From: Ferruginibacter sp. | GTDB lineage: Bacteria; Bacteroidota; Bacteroidia; Chitinophagales; Chitinophagaceae | Length of the DNA stretch: 46,230 nt | Direction of reading: 5' to 3' | Assembly: GCA_025963635.1 (NCBI GenBank) | Contig: JAOQAK010000060.1 | Location: 87,575 to 133,804, forward strand | Part shown: positions 26,601-34,862 of the stretch, piece after piece | Numbering within the stretch: the first letter of the stretch is position 1 | Layout of the letters: each line of letters opens with the position of its first letter | Notes under the pieces: generated by a model | Database searches by the model: none | What the model saw: only the letters and a program-made list of their open reading frames with translations | What the model was told of the DNA's origin: nothing | Translations under genes and position numbers: made by a program

Positions 26601-26988
26601 TGCTCCAATCTCAACGGTATGGCAAGCCATTACCGACAAAGATGAAATGAAAAAATGGTATTTCGACCTGGAAGAATTTAAAGCCGAAAAAGGTTTTAAA
26701 TTCCAGTTCACCGGTGGGCCGCCAGAAAAGCAATACCTGCATCTGTGCGAAGTAACCGAAGTAATTCCCGGGCAAAAATTAACATATAGCTGGCGATATG
26801 ATGGTTATGCGGGAATTTCCTTTGTGACTTTTGAGCTGTTCGAGCAAGCCGGTAAAACCCTGCTAAAGCTAACACATAAAGGTATCGATAGCTTTCCCGG
26901 GGAGAATCCTGATTTGGCAATCAAAAATTTTGAACAGGGTTGGAATGATATTATTAACACTTCACTAAAGGGCTATTTCGAAAAGTAA
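26554..26988 (+). CDS. SRPBCC/AHSA1-family protein
   Basis: 144 residues from the ATG at 26554 (a second ATG at 26563 is equally possible). The N-terminus VIVLQRQFNAPISTVWQAITDK and the C-terminal helix NFEQGWNDIINTSLKGYF are typical of the AHSA1 branch of the START/Bet v1 fold, which holds a hydrophobic ligand in a deep pocket. It overlaps the ArsR gene and is surely translated from the same mRNA. Such pairs are widespread; the small protein probably handles the molecule that the repressor senses, but this is not proven. The next gene is convergent 11 bp away. Confidence 0.9.
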   Translation: MKKMENQVIVLQRQFNAPISTVWQAITDKDEMKKWYFDLEEFKAEKGFKFQFTGGPPEKQYLHLCEVTEVIPGQKLTYSWRYDGYAGISFVTFELFEQAGKTLLKLTHKGIDSFPGENPDLAIKNFEQGWNDIINTSLKGYFEK

Positions 26989-26999
26989 CATCACAAAAG

Positions 27000-27974
27000 C
27001 TATTTTTTGTTGGTAGATAGATCCTTGATCATAGTAGTGAAAATATTACCATTTTCATTGGTCTGAAAAGAATGTCCAATATCAAACCCTGAAAAATCAT
27101 TTTTCAGGTAACGGGAGGTGATTTGCAATTTGTTTTGCACTCTTTGAACGGATAAATAATGAAACATAGGTTTATAATTACAAGCGATATCCGGGATACA
27201 ATCGGGCAAGCTATTTAACGGCTGGTGCAGGCCCCCACCACCTCCGATAACAATGAATTCTTTTCCCTGTTTTTGAAAATGCTCAAAAGCATGGGCATGA
27301 CCGGCAATAAACAATTGTGCCTTCCGGGATTTTATATAGGCCGGCACAAAATAACGCTGTACATCACCTGAACTTTTTACAACTTTACTATTAGAAAAAG
27401 GCGCGTGATGGCAGGCGATAATTACGGCCTTGATGGATGCCGAGGTATCCAGTCCAGCAAGCGTAGATTCGTACCACGATTGCTGCTTTTCGATGCTGGA
27501 AGGAGAAAGGCTTTTAAAATTAGAATTTAACATCACAACGGCTACAGAATCCGTTACGGAAAAATATCCCGTGCGTACATTCATAGGGAATCGTTTGTCA
27601 AAATTGCGCTCCCCTCTTTTTCTTCTTCCCATCACTTCATGATTGCCCAGTAAACCCGCCACATGGGTTCCGGACTTGCGGGCACTATCAAGAAACTTAT
27701 CAACGCTCCTCCATTTTTTATTACTGGAGCCAAGTGCCACTACATCGCCCAGCATATAAAGGCTGGTTGGTTTATAACTTAAAATGTCTAGAAAAATATC
27801 GGCAGTGGCTTGCAGATTGTGATTTGGCTTGAGCAGAATTTTTTCAACCCACATCGGTTGTTGGGTGTCACTTACAAATACCATTCTTTTGGCACCAGAA
27901 ACAGTATCTGCGGGCACTTGTGCACGAATAGTAAAAGAAATTAAAGTGAGAAGTAAAAATGATAATTTTTTCAT
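27000..27974 (-). CDS. Secreted calcineurin-like metallophosphoesterase
   Basis: 324 residues with a signal peptide (MKKLSFLLLTLISFTIRA). All five metallophosphoesterase blocks are present: VSDTQ with Asp36, LGDVV with Asp77, GNHE (110-113), HH (189-190) and GHAHAFEH (225-232). It is a periplasmic dinuclear-metal phosphatase or phosphodiesterase, of the purple-acid-phosphatase-like group. It is the last gene of a four-gene operon: its start is 12 bp after the stop of a beta-barrel-like gene, and the glycerophosphodiesterase lies two genes upstream. Together they suggest release of phosphate from phosphodiesters outside the cytoplasm. Confidence 0.85.
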   Translation of the reverse strand: MKKLSFLLLTLISFTIRAQVPADTVSGAKRMVFVSDTQQPMWVEKILLKPNHNLQATADIFLDILSYKPTSLYMLGDVVALGSSNKKWRSVDKFLDSARKSGTHVAGLLGNHEVMGRRKRGERNFDKRFPMNVRTGYFSVTDSVAVVMLNSNFKSLSPSSIEKQQSWYESTLAGLDTSASIKAVIIACHHAPFSNSKVVKSSGDVQRYFVPAYIKSRKAQLFIAGHAHAFEHFQKQGKEFIVIGGGGGLHQPLNSLPDCIPDIACNYKPMFHYLSVQRVQNKLQITSRYLKNDFSGFDIGHSFQTNENGNIFTTMIKDLSTNKK

Positions 27975-27986
27975 ATAGATTAATAC

Positions 27987-28604
27987 TTACCATTCTAAAA
28001 ATTTCCATCTCATTTGAAGTTGTAAACTTAATGCATGATCTTTCGTTTGAAATGCATCCATCCACTTTGCTTCAGCAGAAATACCAAGATTTTTAGAAAT
28101 TGGCTGCACATACGACAGAGCAATATTCGAGCCTAAACTGTGCGAGGAAGACTTCACACTGCCTTCGTAATTGAGCCTGGTTGTGAAAAAATAAGAGCCG
28201 AAACCCGCAAAAACCTGTAGTCGCCGAATAATCACCATTGACCACGTAACTAAAACCGGGACTGCACTTAGCCTGACATTGCCATTTTTATTACCGTTTT
28301 TCAGTTTATAAGAGTAGAAGTCTACGTAGCCCGATTCCACACCAAGTCTCAGCCTGTATTGCGGGTGCCACATTATCTTAATGGTGCCTGTAGGAGCTAC
28401 CCGGCTGATGCTGGTTTGCAACCCGATTGGCTGTGTATTGATGGGAGCCGTGTACTGCGAAACACCCCCGCCAAGATAGAGCACAAGCGATTTTTTGCGG
28501 TTAATACCCCTATCAATTTTAACATCCGTTTGTGCTAAAGAAGTGTTAACCGCCATACAGGCGGCCAGCAGCAGGAGAACACCTTTATGATTATTGATGA
28601 ACAT
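27987..28604 (-). CDS. Outer-membrane beta-barrel-like protein, unknown function
   Basis: 205 residues with a signal peptide (MFINNHKGVLLLLAACMAVNTSLA). The mature part consists of alternating amphipathic strands with Gly and aromatic residues (SLVLYLGGGVSQY, LRLGVESGYVDFYSY, VFAGFGSYFFTTRLNY) and ends in LSLQLQMRWKFLEW, the kind of C-terminal aromatic strand seen in small outer-membrane barrels. I cannot assign a transport role. Its start overlaps the glycerophosphodiesterase gene by 14 bases, so the two are translationally coupled. Confidence 0.65.
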   Translation of the reverse strand: MFINNHKGVLLLLAACMAVNTSLAQTDVKIDRGINRKKSLVLYLGGGVSQYTAPINTQPIGLQTSISRVAPTGTIKIMWHPQYRLRLGVESGYVDFYSYKLKNGNKNGNVRLSAVPVLVTWSMVIIRRLQVFAGFGSYFFTTRLNYEGSVKSSSHSLGSNIALSYVQPISKNLGISAEAKWMDAFQTKDHALSLQLQMRWKFLEW

Positions 28605-29868
28605 AATAATTAAAAGCTACACATGTCGGATAATTTGACAAGATGGCATCAAAATGTCCGTTTTGAATAAAGTTGGTGATATATTCCGGAACATCTAATG
28701 TCCACACAAATGCCAGTCGCCCCTGCCCGTGAATCAGCGCCACTTTTTCGTTTTGAGGGCCTTCCGTAAACCGGGGCGCCCACACCAAGGCATTGCATTG
28801 TTCCACTTGTTCGATACTCAATTCGCACAAAGAGGGGGTATTCTGGTAATTCGGAAGCGCTATGAAACTGTTGAACTGATCCTCACCCGGGATGCCAATC
28901 ACAATATTGAGCGATCTCCCTGCAGCCGCAGCTTTTTGCAGGTATTCTTTTTGGATAGCCCGCACCTCATCAATCGGACCGTCGAATTTAGTATCCAGCC
29001 AAACAAATCTCAGATCCGTGCGATAGACTACTGCATCGAGGGCTTGCCTCAGCGTGGGAATCTTTTCGCCGTTTATTAAACGTATAAAAGTTGAAAGTTG
29101 CGAAAACGAATAGTTTTTAATTTCGCCTGTCAGGCCGGATTTGCGGACAACGCGTAGATTTAAGGTATTATCGTGGTATAAAATGGGGACTCCGTCGCTT
29201 GTATACCGCACATCTATTTCAATGCCGGTGGATCCAAATTCAGGCGTTTTGAGAATCATTTCAACAGAATTTTCAGAAGCCGGCAAAAGATCGGAAGTTC
29301 GGCCGCCGGAGCGGTGCGCCATAATTAGAAAAGGTGAAAGACTGTTATTCAATTTGCGCTCATACACCATACTCAGCTCATTTCCCGGCAACTCGTTTCC
29401 ATTTCCAAACATCCCTTTTATAACGATGCTGCCACGGGTGACTACAGGATTTCGTGATAGAATTAAACTACCTCCTTCGTTCGCACCGATGGTTAAACGA
29501 ACAATGCCGGTTTCGGTGCTCACCATCTTACGCCAGTAGCCATTGAATAAAATACTGTCATTTAGTCTTTTTCCCTGGCAAATGAAATAGGAAATGTCTT
29601 TTCCGAAGAAACCTGAAACGTGAAAAGTGGTATCGTTTCCATTATGTGTGTAGCTCCATTTAACCGCTGCCAATCCACCAAACATGTCTGCTCCTTTGTC
29701 CAGCGTATATACTCCTTCCAATGCAGAACGGCTCACAATGTTTAAGGAGGCAGCAGAAGGATCATTAAATGGTGCCCAACTGGCAAAGTCAGGTACGGGA
29801 GCCTGGTAGTCTTTTTTGCAGGAGAAAAGAAAAGAGGAAGATATCAATATGATCAACAACTTTTTCAT
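28591..29868 (-). CDS. Lipoprotein glycerophosphodiester phosphodiesterase (GDPD)
   Basis: 425 residues. The lipoprotein signal ends at Cys17 (SSFLFSC). Residues 20-170 form an extra N-terminal beta-rich domain found in some Bacteroidota lipoproteins. The GDPD TIM barrel starts at AHRSGG with His185, then Glu199 (ASENSV), Glu217 and Asp219 (IEIDVRYTSDG), and His232 (LYHDNTL): the catalytic histidines and metal ligands of the family. It should cleave glycerophosphodiesters (or related lipids) at the cell surface or periplasm. Operon with two barrel-like proteins and a metallophosphoesterase, overlapping the upstream gene by four bases. Confidence 0.9.
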   Translation of the reverse strand: MKKLLIILISSSFLFSCKKDYQAPVPDFASWAPFNDPSAASLNIVSRSALEGVYTLDKGADMFGGLAAVKWSYTHNGNDTTFHVSGFFGKDISYFICQGKRLNDSILFNGYWRKMVSTETGIVRLTIGANEGGSLILSRNPVVTRGSIVIKGMFGNGNELPGNELSMVYERKLNNSLSPFLIMAHRSGGRTSDLLPASENSVEMILKTPEFGSTGIEIDVRYTSDGVPILYHDNTLNLRVVRKSGLTGEIKNYSFSQLSTFIRLINGEKIPTLRQALDAVVYRTDLRFVWLDTKFDGPIDEVRAIQKEYLQKAAAAGRSLNIVIGIPGEDQFNSFIALPNYQNTPSLCELSIEQVEQCNALVWAPRFTEGPQNEKVALIHGQGRLAFVWTLDVPEYITNFIQNGHFDAILSNYPTCVAFNYYVHQ

Positions 29869-30590
29869 AAAATAAATCCTACAGTTATTTGGGGATAAAA
29901 TAGCTTTCGATCGGTTTTATAAAAGAGCGCCCATGTTTGCCATAAAAATTTGTTACTAATACCGGAGAAAGCGAGTGTCAGGTGCTTTTTGTTGTAAAAA
30001 GGCTGCTCAAGGGCAAGGGTAAACGTTTCACCATTGTAAAAAGTATTGCTAGATGAAAAAGATTCAGTACCGTTTGCAGATTTATAGAAAAGATTTATAG
30101 AACACTGTGCTTTGAAAGTGATCAGCAACTCCCTGTTTGTTTTGTAGCCCACAGAGAAATTGGGGTAGTTTATCCATCCGGATGCCTCGCTGTTAAAGCC
30201 GGCGAATTTTAGAAAGCCAAACCAGTAGCCGATATCATTTCCCGCGCTGAGATACAGGTTTTTGGTGATCGGTTTCATCCAATGCAGGCCTACAGATAAA
30301 TGATTTTGTAATACCTGGGAAAGAAGCCTTCCGTCCACCGTCACGTGATCACTAATTCTTTTGATGCCATGCCAATCGAGTACGGGAAGCCTGATCCTCG
30401 TTTCTTCGGTAATATCCTCCGGTGTAGTAAGTAGCTGGAAACCGATGGACGAACGCCATCTTTCTTTTTTGTACATGGGGTAAGGGAAAAACATGACTGC
30501 ATGTTTCGGATGAAAACTAGTGTCCTGGCCGGATGCTTTTTGCACCATAAACAGGAGGAGGATCAGCGATAAAGTATTCCGTAAGTACAA
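29865..30590 (-). CDS. Secreted outer-membrane-like protein, start codon TTG
   Basis: 241 residues from TTG at 30590. The only in-frame ATG (codon 15) would cut the signal peptide LYLRNTLSLILLLFMVQKASG in half, so TTG is the better start. The mature protein has alternating strands rich in Tyr, Trp and Phe (RWRSSIGFQLLTTP, LSAGNDIGYWFGFLKFAGF) and ends in KLFYPQITVGFIL, which fits a beta-barrel. No family is recognised. It is the first gene of the four-gene operon, overlapping the GDPD gene by four bases. Confidence 0.6.
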   Translation of the reverse strand: MYLRNTLSLILLLFMVQKASGQDTSFHPKHAVMFFPYPMYKKERWRSSIGFQLLTTPEDITEETRIRLPVLDWHGIKRISDHVTVDGRLLSQVLQNHLSVGLHWMKPITKNLYLSAGNDIGYWFGFLKFAGFNSEASGWINYPNFSVGYKTNRELLITFKAQCSINLFYKSANGTESFSSSNTFYNGETFTLALEQPFYNKKHLTLAFSGISNKFLWQTWALFYKTDRKLFYPQITVGFIL

Positions 30591-30936
30591 GATTGGCAGT
30601 CGGTTAAATGCCTATAAAAGATAAGCTGTAAGGCTGCAAGATAAAAATAATTATATAAAAGAAGGTTTTTGTTGAAGAACCGGGGTGAATACAGTAAGTA
30701 AGGAAGTACAATTTCAGTCTCGTAATTGCTAATTGGCAAAACCGGATAAGCATACGGTGCATTGCGATGGCTCAAAGGTTTGCCTCGATAAAAAACACGA
30801 ACAAGTTCATGCACATCCATCCTAAGATGTATATGGGAAATTTAAGTGGATGAGGCAGAAAAAATATAGAGAGACCGGATACATATGCATCGCTGGCTTA
30901 TACTACCCCGTCTCCGGTTCCTTTGCCCTGTTTTCC
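30591..30936. other. 346-bp intergenic region upstream of the GDPD operon
   Basis: The minus strand must contain the operon promoter. A 85-codon minus-strand frame here has no recognisable domain and overlaps the operon's first gene, so I do not call it. Nothing else is visible. Confidence 0.5.
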
Positions 30937-31171
30937 TCAGGCAAATTCTTCTGCCTTTTCTTTCACTGTTTTCTTAATGTCCTCTTTCAAACAGTTGAAT
31001 TTCTCCTCAAATTTGCAAAACCTGTCTTTTACATCGTCAGCAATCTTCTTTCCCTGCTGGTTGATTTTTTCTTGTTTCACTGCCTTTATCGGGTGCAAAT
31101 AAGGCCCCAAATATAGCCCCGGCGGCTATTCCTGCAACAATGCCGGTTAAGATTTTACCTGTGTTATTCAT
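30937..31171 (-). pseudogene. YtxH-like gas-vesicle/stress membrane protein, frameshifted
   Basis: From the ATG at 31171 the product begins MNNTGKILTGIVAGIAAGAI, a glycine-rich transmembrane helix, then FGALFAPDKGSETR, the signature of the YtxH family. In an AGAAAAAATC run the frame is one base too long: the natural frame would stop after about ten more codons, whereas deleting one A restores a helix-rich continuation (KINQQGKKIADDVKDRF... KTVKEKAEEFA) and a proper stop at 30937. The total would be 77 residues, the usual size. YtxH proteins are small inner-membrane proteins made under general stress. Either a true pseudogene or a sequencing error in the A run. Confidence 0.7.
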
Positions 31172-31587
31172 AAAAAATATTTTTAGTTTGATTTAAAAAT
31201 GAAAGACAATCGTAGTCAGTTTGCATGGCAATGACTGCCCTCAATGGTTGTATTGACGCATATCAGATGAAAGGTTTTATAATTGCAGCCATTTTACAAA
31301 ATACTGATTTCAATCACCAAAATTGGTGACGATGAATATAGTTCAGCTGCATTACTGAAGGTACTTTTACAATGGTTTTTCATAGGATATTGGATTTTAA
31401 AGCGGGGCTGGATTTCTATCCTGGCCCCTTTTTTACCATCCGAAAGGCCAATTTTATCGGTTGTTTCCTAAAGAAAAACAGGTAATCATTCGCATGATAC
31501 CCTTGGGATAGCTTTTTAATTGTATTTATTACTATCAATCATATCTGTTTTAAGGCTTACACCAGCGTTTTTCGTCAATCAAAGTCA
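31172..31587. other. 416-bp gene-free stretch with a terminator-like hairpin
   Basis: No protein remnant is recognised. The only structure seen is GGGGC (31404-31408) pairing with GCCCC (31424-31428), followed by T6. Confidence 0.5.
31404..31434 (+). terminator. Possible Rho-independent terminator
   Basis: GGGGC / GCCCC stem of 5 bp with a 15-nt loop and six T after it. The stem is short, so this is tentative. No intact plus-strand gene precedes it. Confidence 0.35.
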
Positions 31588-32282
31588 ATGCCTGAGATAA
31601 CAGCGATCAGCGTTTTTCAACCAGGTATAAATGCATATAATACAACCCGCTGTTTTAAAGAGATCGCATCGCAAAATACATAAGAGGTTTTATCTGCCCT
31701 GCATACACATGCTGAGCATGGACTGTCTTCATCCGAAGTTGTCAATCGCTTAAAAATATACGGCCCGGATATCATCACTCCACATAAAAAAACGGCGTAG
31801 TGGAAAGATCATACGAAATTTTAAAAGTCCACTAGTGATCTTGCTAAAACATCTATCAGCCATTCCAAATTTGGAAGTAGGGATGTACTGTGCAATGATA
31901 AAACAGGAACCTTAACCGAGGACAAAATAAGATTGATAAATGTGTTGATGCAAATGGCAACGATTCGGTTCATGTATTCCAGTTGGCTTATATCAACAGC
32001 TCTTTTCAAACAAGTATTGAAAATCCTTTGGATGATGCGATTCTGGCTCATAGCAATCAAGACATGAACCCCTACCAGAAAATTGATGAACAGCCTTTTG
32101 ATTTCTACAGGAAACGAATGAGCGTTATTGTACAACAGCAGCAAAACCAAACGTCCTCATTTGTAAGGGTAGCCCGGAAGAGATTTTGAAAGCATGCGTA
32201 CCGGACAATGATTTCATCACAACAGCATTACACAATACGAAGCCTTGAGTGCTGATGGATTCAGCGTATTGGCAATTTCCGC
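31588..32282 (+). pseudogene. Remnant of a Mg2+-type P-type ATPase (MgtA-like)
   Basis: Three readable pieces of one gene, in order. The first, from the ATG at 31588, reads through an in-frame TAA at 31681 into the cation-ATPase N-domain (GLSSSEVVNRLKIYGPDI) and stops at 31798. The second, about 31870-31930, carries FGSRDVLCNDKTGTLTEDKI, with the phosphorylated Asp of DKTGT at 31897-31911. The third, after a frameshift, reads AYINSSFQTSIENPLDDAIL and KIDEQPFDFYRKRMSV, then, after another shift near 32153, LICKGSPEEILKAC and YEALSADGFSVLAIS. This matches the nucleotide-binding part of MgtA/MgtB. The transmembrane and actuator regions between pieces one and two, and everything after 32282, are missing. 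Multiple lesions mean it is truly dead. Confidence 0.85.
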
Positions 32283-32284
32283 TG

Positions 32285-32545
32285 CACCAATTTCTTCGAG
32301 GTTCGAAAAGTCTTTTTATCCAGTCGTTGCACGAGGTTGTATAAGTGAGCATGCAAGGAATTGTGTGTGAGGAAATCCTCAAAGGCAAAAGCAGTAGTGG
32401 CAAAACCGTCAGGCACAGCAATTCCTTTCAGCAAAAGGCGGGAAAACATTTCTCCCATGGATGCGTTTTTACCTCCTACTGATGCACATCGCTGATACCG
32501 ATCTCTTTGAATTTTTTTCCATAAGGTTCGATAAATGCAAATTGA
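32285..32545 (-). pseudogene. N-terminal remnant of phosphoenolpyruvate synthase
   Basis: On the minus strand the pieces read KKFKEIGISDV, then after a one-base shift VGGKNASMGEMFSRLLLKGI, AVPDGFATTAFAFEDFL and LYNLVQRLDKKTF, then after another shift NLEEIGAA. These are the first 80 residues or so of PEP synthase (the VGGKNASLGEM and PxGFAxTxxAF signatures). The other 700 or so residues are absent, and the fragment runs directly into the end of the ATPase remnant, so a deletion joined the two genes. No product is possible. PEP synthase makes PEP from pyruvate and ATP during gluconeogenesis. Confidence 0.85.
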
Positions 32546-32550
32546 GATAA

Positions 32551-33369
32551 TTAACTATGAAGTGCCATTACGGGAACCGGGCTATGGAGTGCCAATTGCC
32601 TTGTGTGGCTTTTGTGCATTATTTTTTCAGTTAAGGCGTGCCCCTTGGGCAGTACGATCAGTAAATCGATGTGATTTTTTTCAGCAAAATCGATGATCCC
32701 CTCGTCTGTATCCCGGTTTGCAATAAACTCATAATGAGGAATTACCGGCGCCAACTTTTGCCGCAGCAAACGTGAGTCACCAACAATTTCAGTGTTAAAT
32801 TCGCCCTCTTTACCGGTATTCAGCACGTGCAATTCTGCCTTAAAATCATCTACGAGTATTTTAATTTCATCAAACGGGATGCGCTCGATGGCTTTATCAA
32901 AATCGCAGGCCAGACCAATTTTTTTCACCGAGGAAAACGTTACGCCCGGCGGCACGGTTGTCAGCGGCCACATCAAATGTTTCATTGCGTATACCGTATG
33001 GCTTCCAAACACCAACCGTTCAGCCGCTGTTGTTCCCTGGCTGCCCATCACTACATTATATGGTTTAATAGTATCGCATACCGTTTTTAACTCTGAAAAA
33101 AAGGTACCCATTCTCACCATAATTTCGATATACAGCTTGCCGGCTGTGCGCTGCAGCAAGGATTCTTTTATTGTTGTTAATTGCTTAATCGCATCTTCCC
33201 GCATTTCATCAACTGTTACCGGCAACGGTACTTCAGAAAACATAACAGGCATTTGATACACATGCAGCAGGCACAAAATTGCATTACAACCCAAAGCCAT
33301 ATCTGCAGCGTAGTTTGCTGCATTACCTGCGGCGGGTGAAAAGTCGGTGGCTACTAATATTGTTTTCAT
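32551..33369 (-). CDS. Tandem universal stress protein (UspA family)
   Basis: 272 residues from the ATG at 33369; the frame is open 15 codons upstream but MKTILVATDFSPAAGNAANY is the classic Usp start. The first Usp domain ends with the ATP-binding pattern G-2x-G-9x-G(S/T), seen as GSQGTTAAERLVFGSHT (109-125). The second (from about residue 150, KKIGLACDFDKAIE) has the looser final motif PKGHALTEKIMHKSHTRQLA. This two-domain size is common in Bacteroidota. Cytoplasmic, induced by starvation or low oxygen in relatives. It stands 97 bp downstream of the baeRF-like gene on the same strand and probably shares its transcript. Confidence 0.9.
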   Translation of the reverse strand: MKTILVATDFSPAAGNAANYAADMALGCNAILCLLHVYQMPVMFSEVPLPVTVDEMREDAIKQLTTIKESLLQRTAGKLYIEIMVRMGTFFSELKTVCDTIKPYNVVMGSQGTTAAERLVFGSHTVYAMKHLMWPLTTVPPGVTFSSVKKIGLACDFDKAIERIPFDEIKILVDDFKAELHVLNTGKEGEFNTEIVGDSRLLRQKLAPVIPHYEFIANRDTDEGIIDFAEKNHIDLLIVLPKGHALTEKIMHKSHTRQLALHSPVPVMALHS

Positions 33370-33466
33370 TTTTTTAAATTTGAAGGTCCCATTCAACCAG
33401 GAACAAAGAACCATGTAACGTGTTTATAATTCAACAGCAATCTCTATTTGATTTTCCGTTTTCCCC

Positions 33467-34558
33467 TCAATAGTATTGTACCAGTGCTATCTTTTGATAA
33501 TTTTTTAGCAACCCGTCATCTACAAATTCCACATCTCCACCATTTTCAAGTACTTTTTCGATGATATCATCCACTTCATCTTTTATGTATGAATGGGCGT
33601 TGTAAGATTTCATCGCTTTATTGATAATCTCGTCACTGGTTCCAGACTGTGGAATATAACTTTTTTCAACTACCAGCAGGCGTCCTTTACGGGCCATTGC
33701 TTCATCCCAAACATTCCTGATGCCTGCGGATAATTTCTTTTTTCCTGCCGCAGTCTCGATTTGATTCAATAAGTCTCTTTGCTTCACTTTTTTCCAGTCT
33801 TCAATATAGGGGTTCAATGCTTCCTTTAATTGCTCGGTCGGGGTTTGTTCATAATCCCCTGGTACGAATTCGATGACTGCTTCCCTGTGTTTAGTAAGTT
33901 TTTTGAAGTGACCCAGTATTTTTTCGGGTGCCAATACAAAAAGCGGCAAGCGGTACGCATTGAGGATAATAGCCAATGAGTTATCGATATGTTGCAAAAA
34001 TTTATCCATCACCGTTTCTTTACGTTCGGATGGATCAGAGAAGTTTGCTACCCTTTGCGGTGCATCGTTTATATAGGCATACACCAACTCCGGAGTATTG
34101 GATACAATTCTAACCAGGCTTCCCGAATCACCCAGGTAAATGTGCATTTTTTTGCCGCTTAATGACAATACAAGATATTTCCGGGATTGCTTTTTATTGT
34201 ACACCAGGTCGCGTATTGCAAAGGATCCATCAACAATGATTTTTTCTTCCACTGCGATATCGAGATATAAAATTTTCTCGAATACCGGCGAAACATAGAT
34301 TGCAATGCTATTTTTATGTGTATTAAAATTTAACTCATTGACAATCAGTTTTAACTTTTGCATTACGAACATCGCTACCTCTCCCGGGTAATGCTCCTGC
34401 AATACTTGTTCTACTTTATTCACAGCTCTTTCGAGGGAGGCCGTCAGCTCCCTTTTCAACTTCATTTTTGGCTCGAAAGGCATGATAATTGAAACTGCGG
34501 GACGATAATGTGATGCTTCCATTATCTCCCGTATCTCTGAGGCAGCAACTGTGTTCAT
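33467..34558 (-). CDS. Bacterial eRF1-like (baeRF-family) protein
   Basis: 363 residues, no signal peptide. An N-terminal region (1-125, starting VSIIMPFEP and containing AIYVSPVFEKILYL) is followed by a middle RNase-H-like domain (about 130-255: YLVLSLSGKKMHIYLGDSG) and a C-terminal domain (about 265-363) with ARKGRLLVVEKSYIPQ, DDIIEKVLENGGDVEFVDDG and a closing LVQYY. This order and the ending match the bacterial relatives of archaeo-eukaryotic release factor eRF1/Pelota (baeRF) described by comparative genomics. These proteins lack the GGQ loop of true release factors; I see none here. A role in ribosome rescue or hibernation is proposed for the family but not proven. It is adjacent to a universal stress protein, which supports a stress role. 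Confidence 0.65.
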   Translation of the reverse strand: MNTVAASEIREIMEASHYRPAVSIIMPFEPKMKLKRELTASLERAVNKVEQVLQEHYPGEVAMFVMQKLKLIVNELNFNTHKNSIAIYVSPVFEKILYLDIAVEEKIIVDGSFAIRDLVYNKKQSRKYLVLSLSGKKMHIYLGDSGSLVRIVSNTPELVYAYINDAPQRVANFSDPSERKETVMDKFLQHIDNSLAIILNAYRLPLFVLAPEKILGHFKKLTKHREAVIEFVPGDYEQTPTEQLKEALNPYIEDWKKVKQRDLLNQIETAAGKKKLSAGIRNVWDEAMARKGRLLVVEKSYIPQSGTSDEIINKAMKSYNAHSYIKDEVDDIIEKVLENGGDVEFVDDGLLKNYQKIALVQYY

Positions 34559-34862
34559 AGCGAGTTTTTTATATTTTAAAGCTATTATTTCTGGTTACAA
34601 AAAACAATGACGGCGATCACTAAAAACATTGATTATATTTTCAATAACATGGGTACGTGTTTGGGTTCAGGGGATCTGCTGAATACTAAAAACAACTTTT
34701 TTGCCAATTTTGGGTTTCATGTATGTGCTATAAAAATTGGCGGGGATACTGTTTTAATCAGGAAATCTGCATGACTGCGATTTGTTTTTATGACTTCAAT
34801 TTTCGTAGTCTACCCGTCAATGAATTTGTCGTGATCCGGAGCCATTACTCCGCGGCCGGGAT
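34559..34862. other. 304-bp intergenic region upstream of the baeRF-like gene
   Basis: AT-rich; the baeRF/Usp promoter must lie here on the minus strand, but I see no clear consensus box. No protein remnant recognised. Confidence 0.5.

Noticed and set aside
30563..30820. 85-codon minus-strand frame upstream of the GDPD operon
   Set aside because: It overlaps the signal-peptide region of the operon's first gene in another frame and resembles no protein.
32792..33256. Plus-strand open frame of 154 codons
   Set aside because: Antisense to the intact universal stress protein gene; the Usp motifs are unambiguous.
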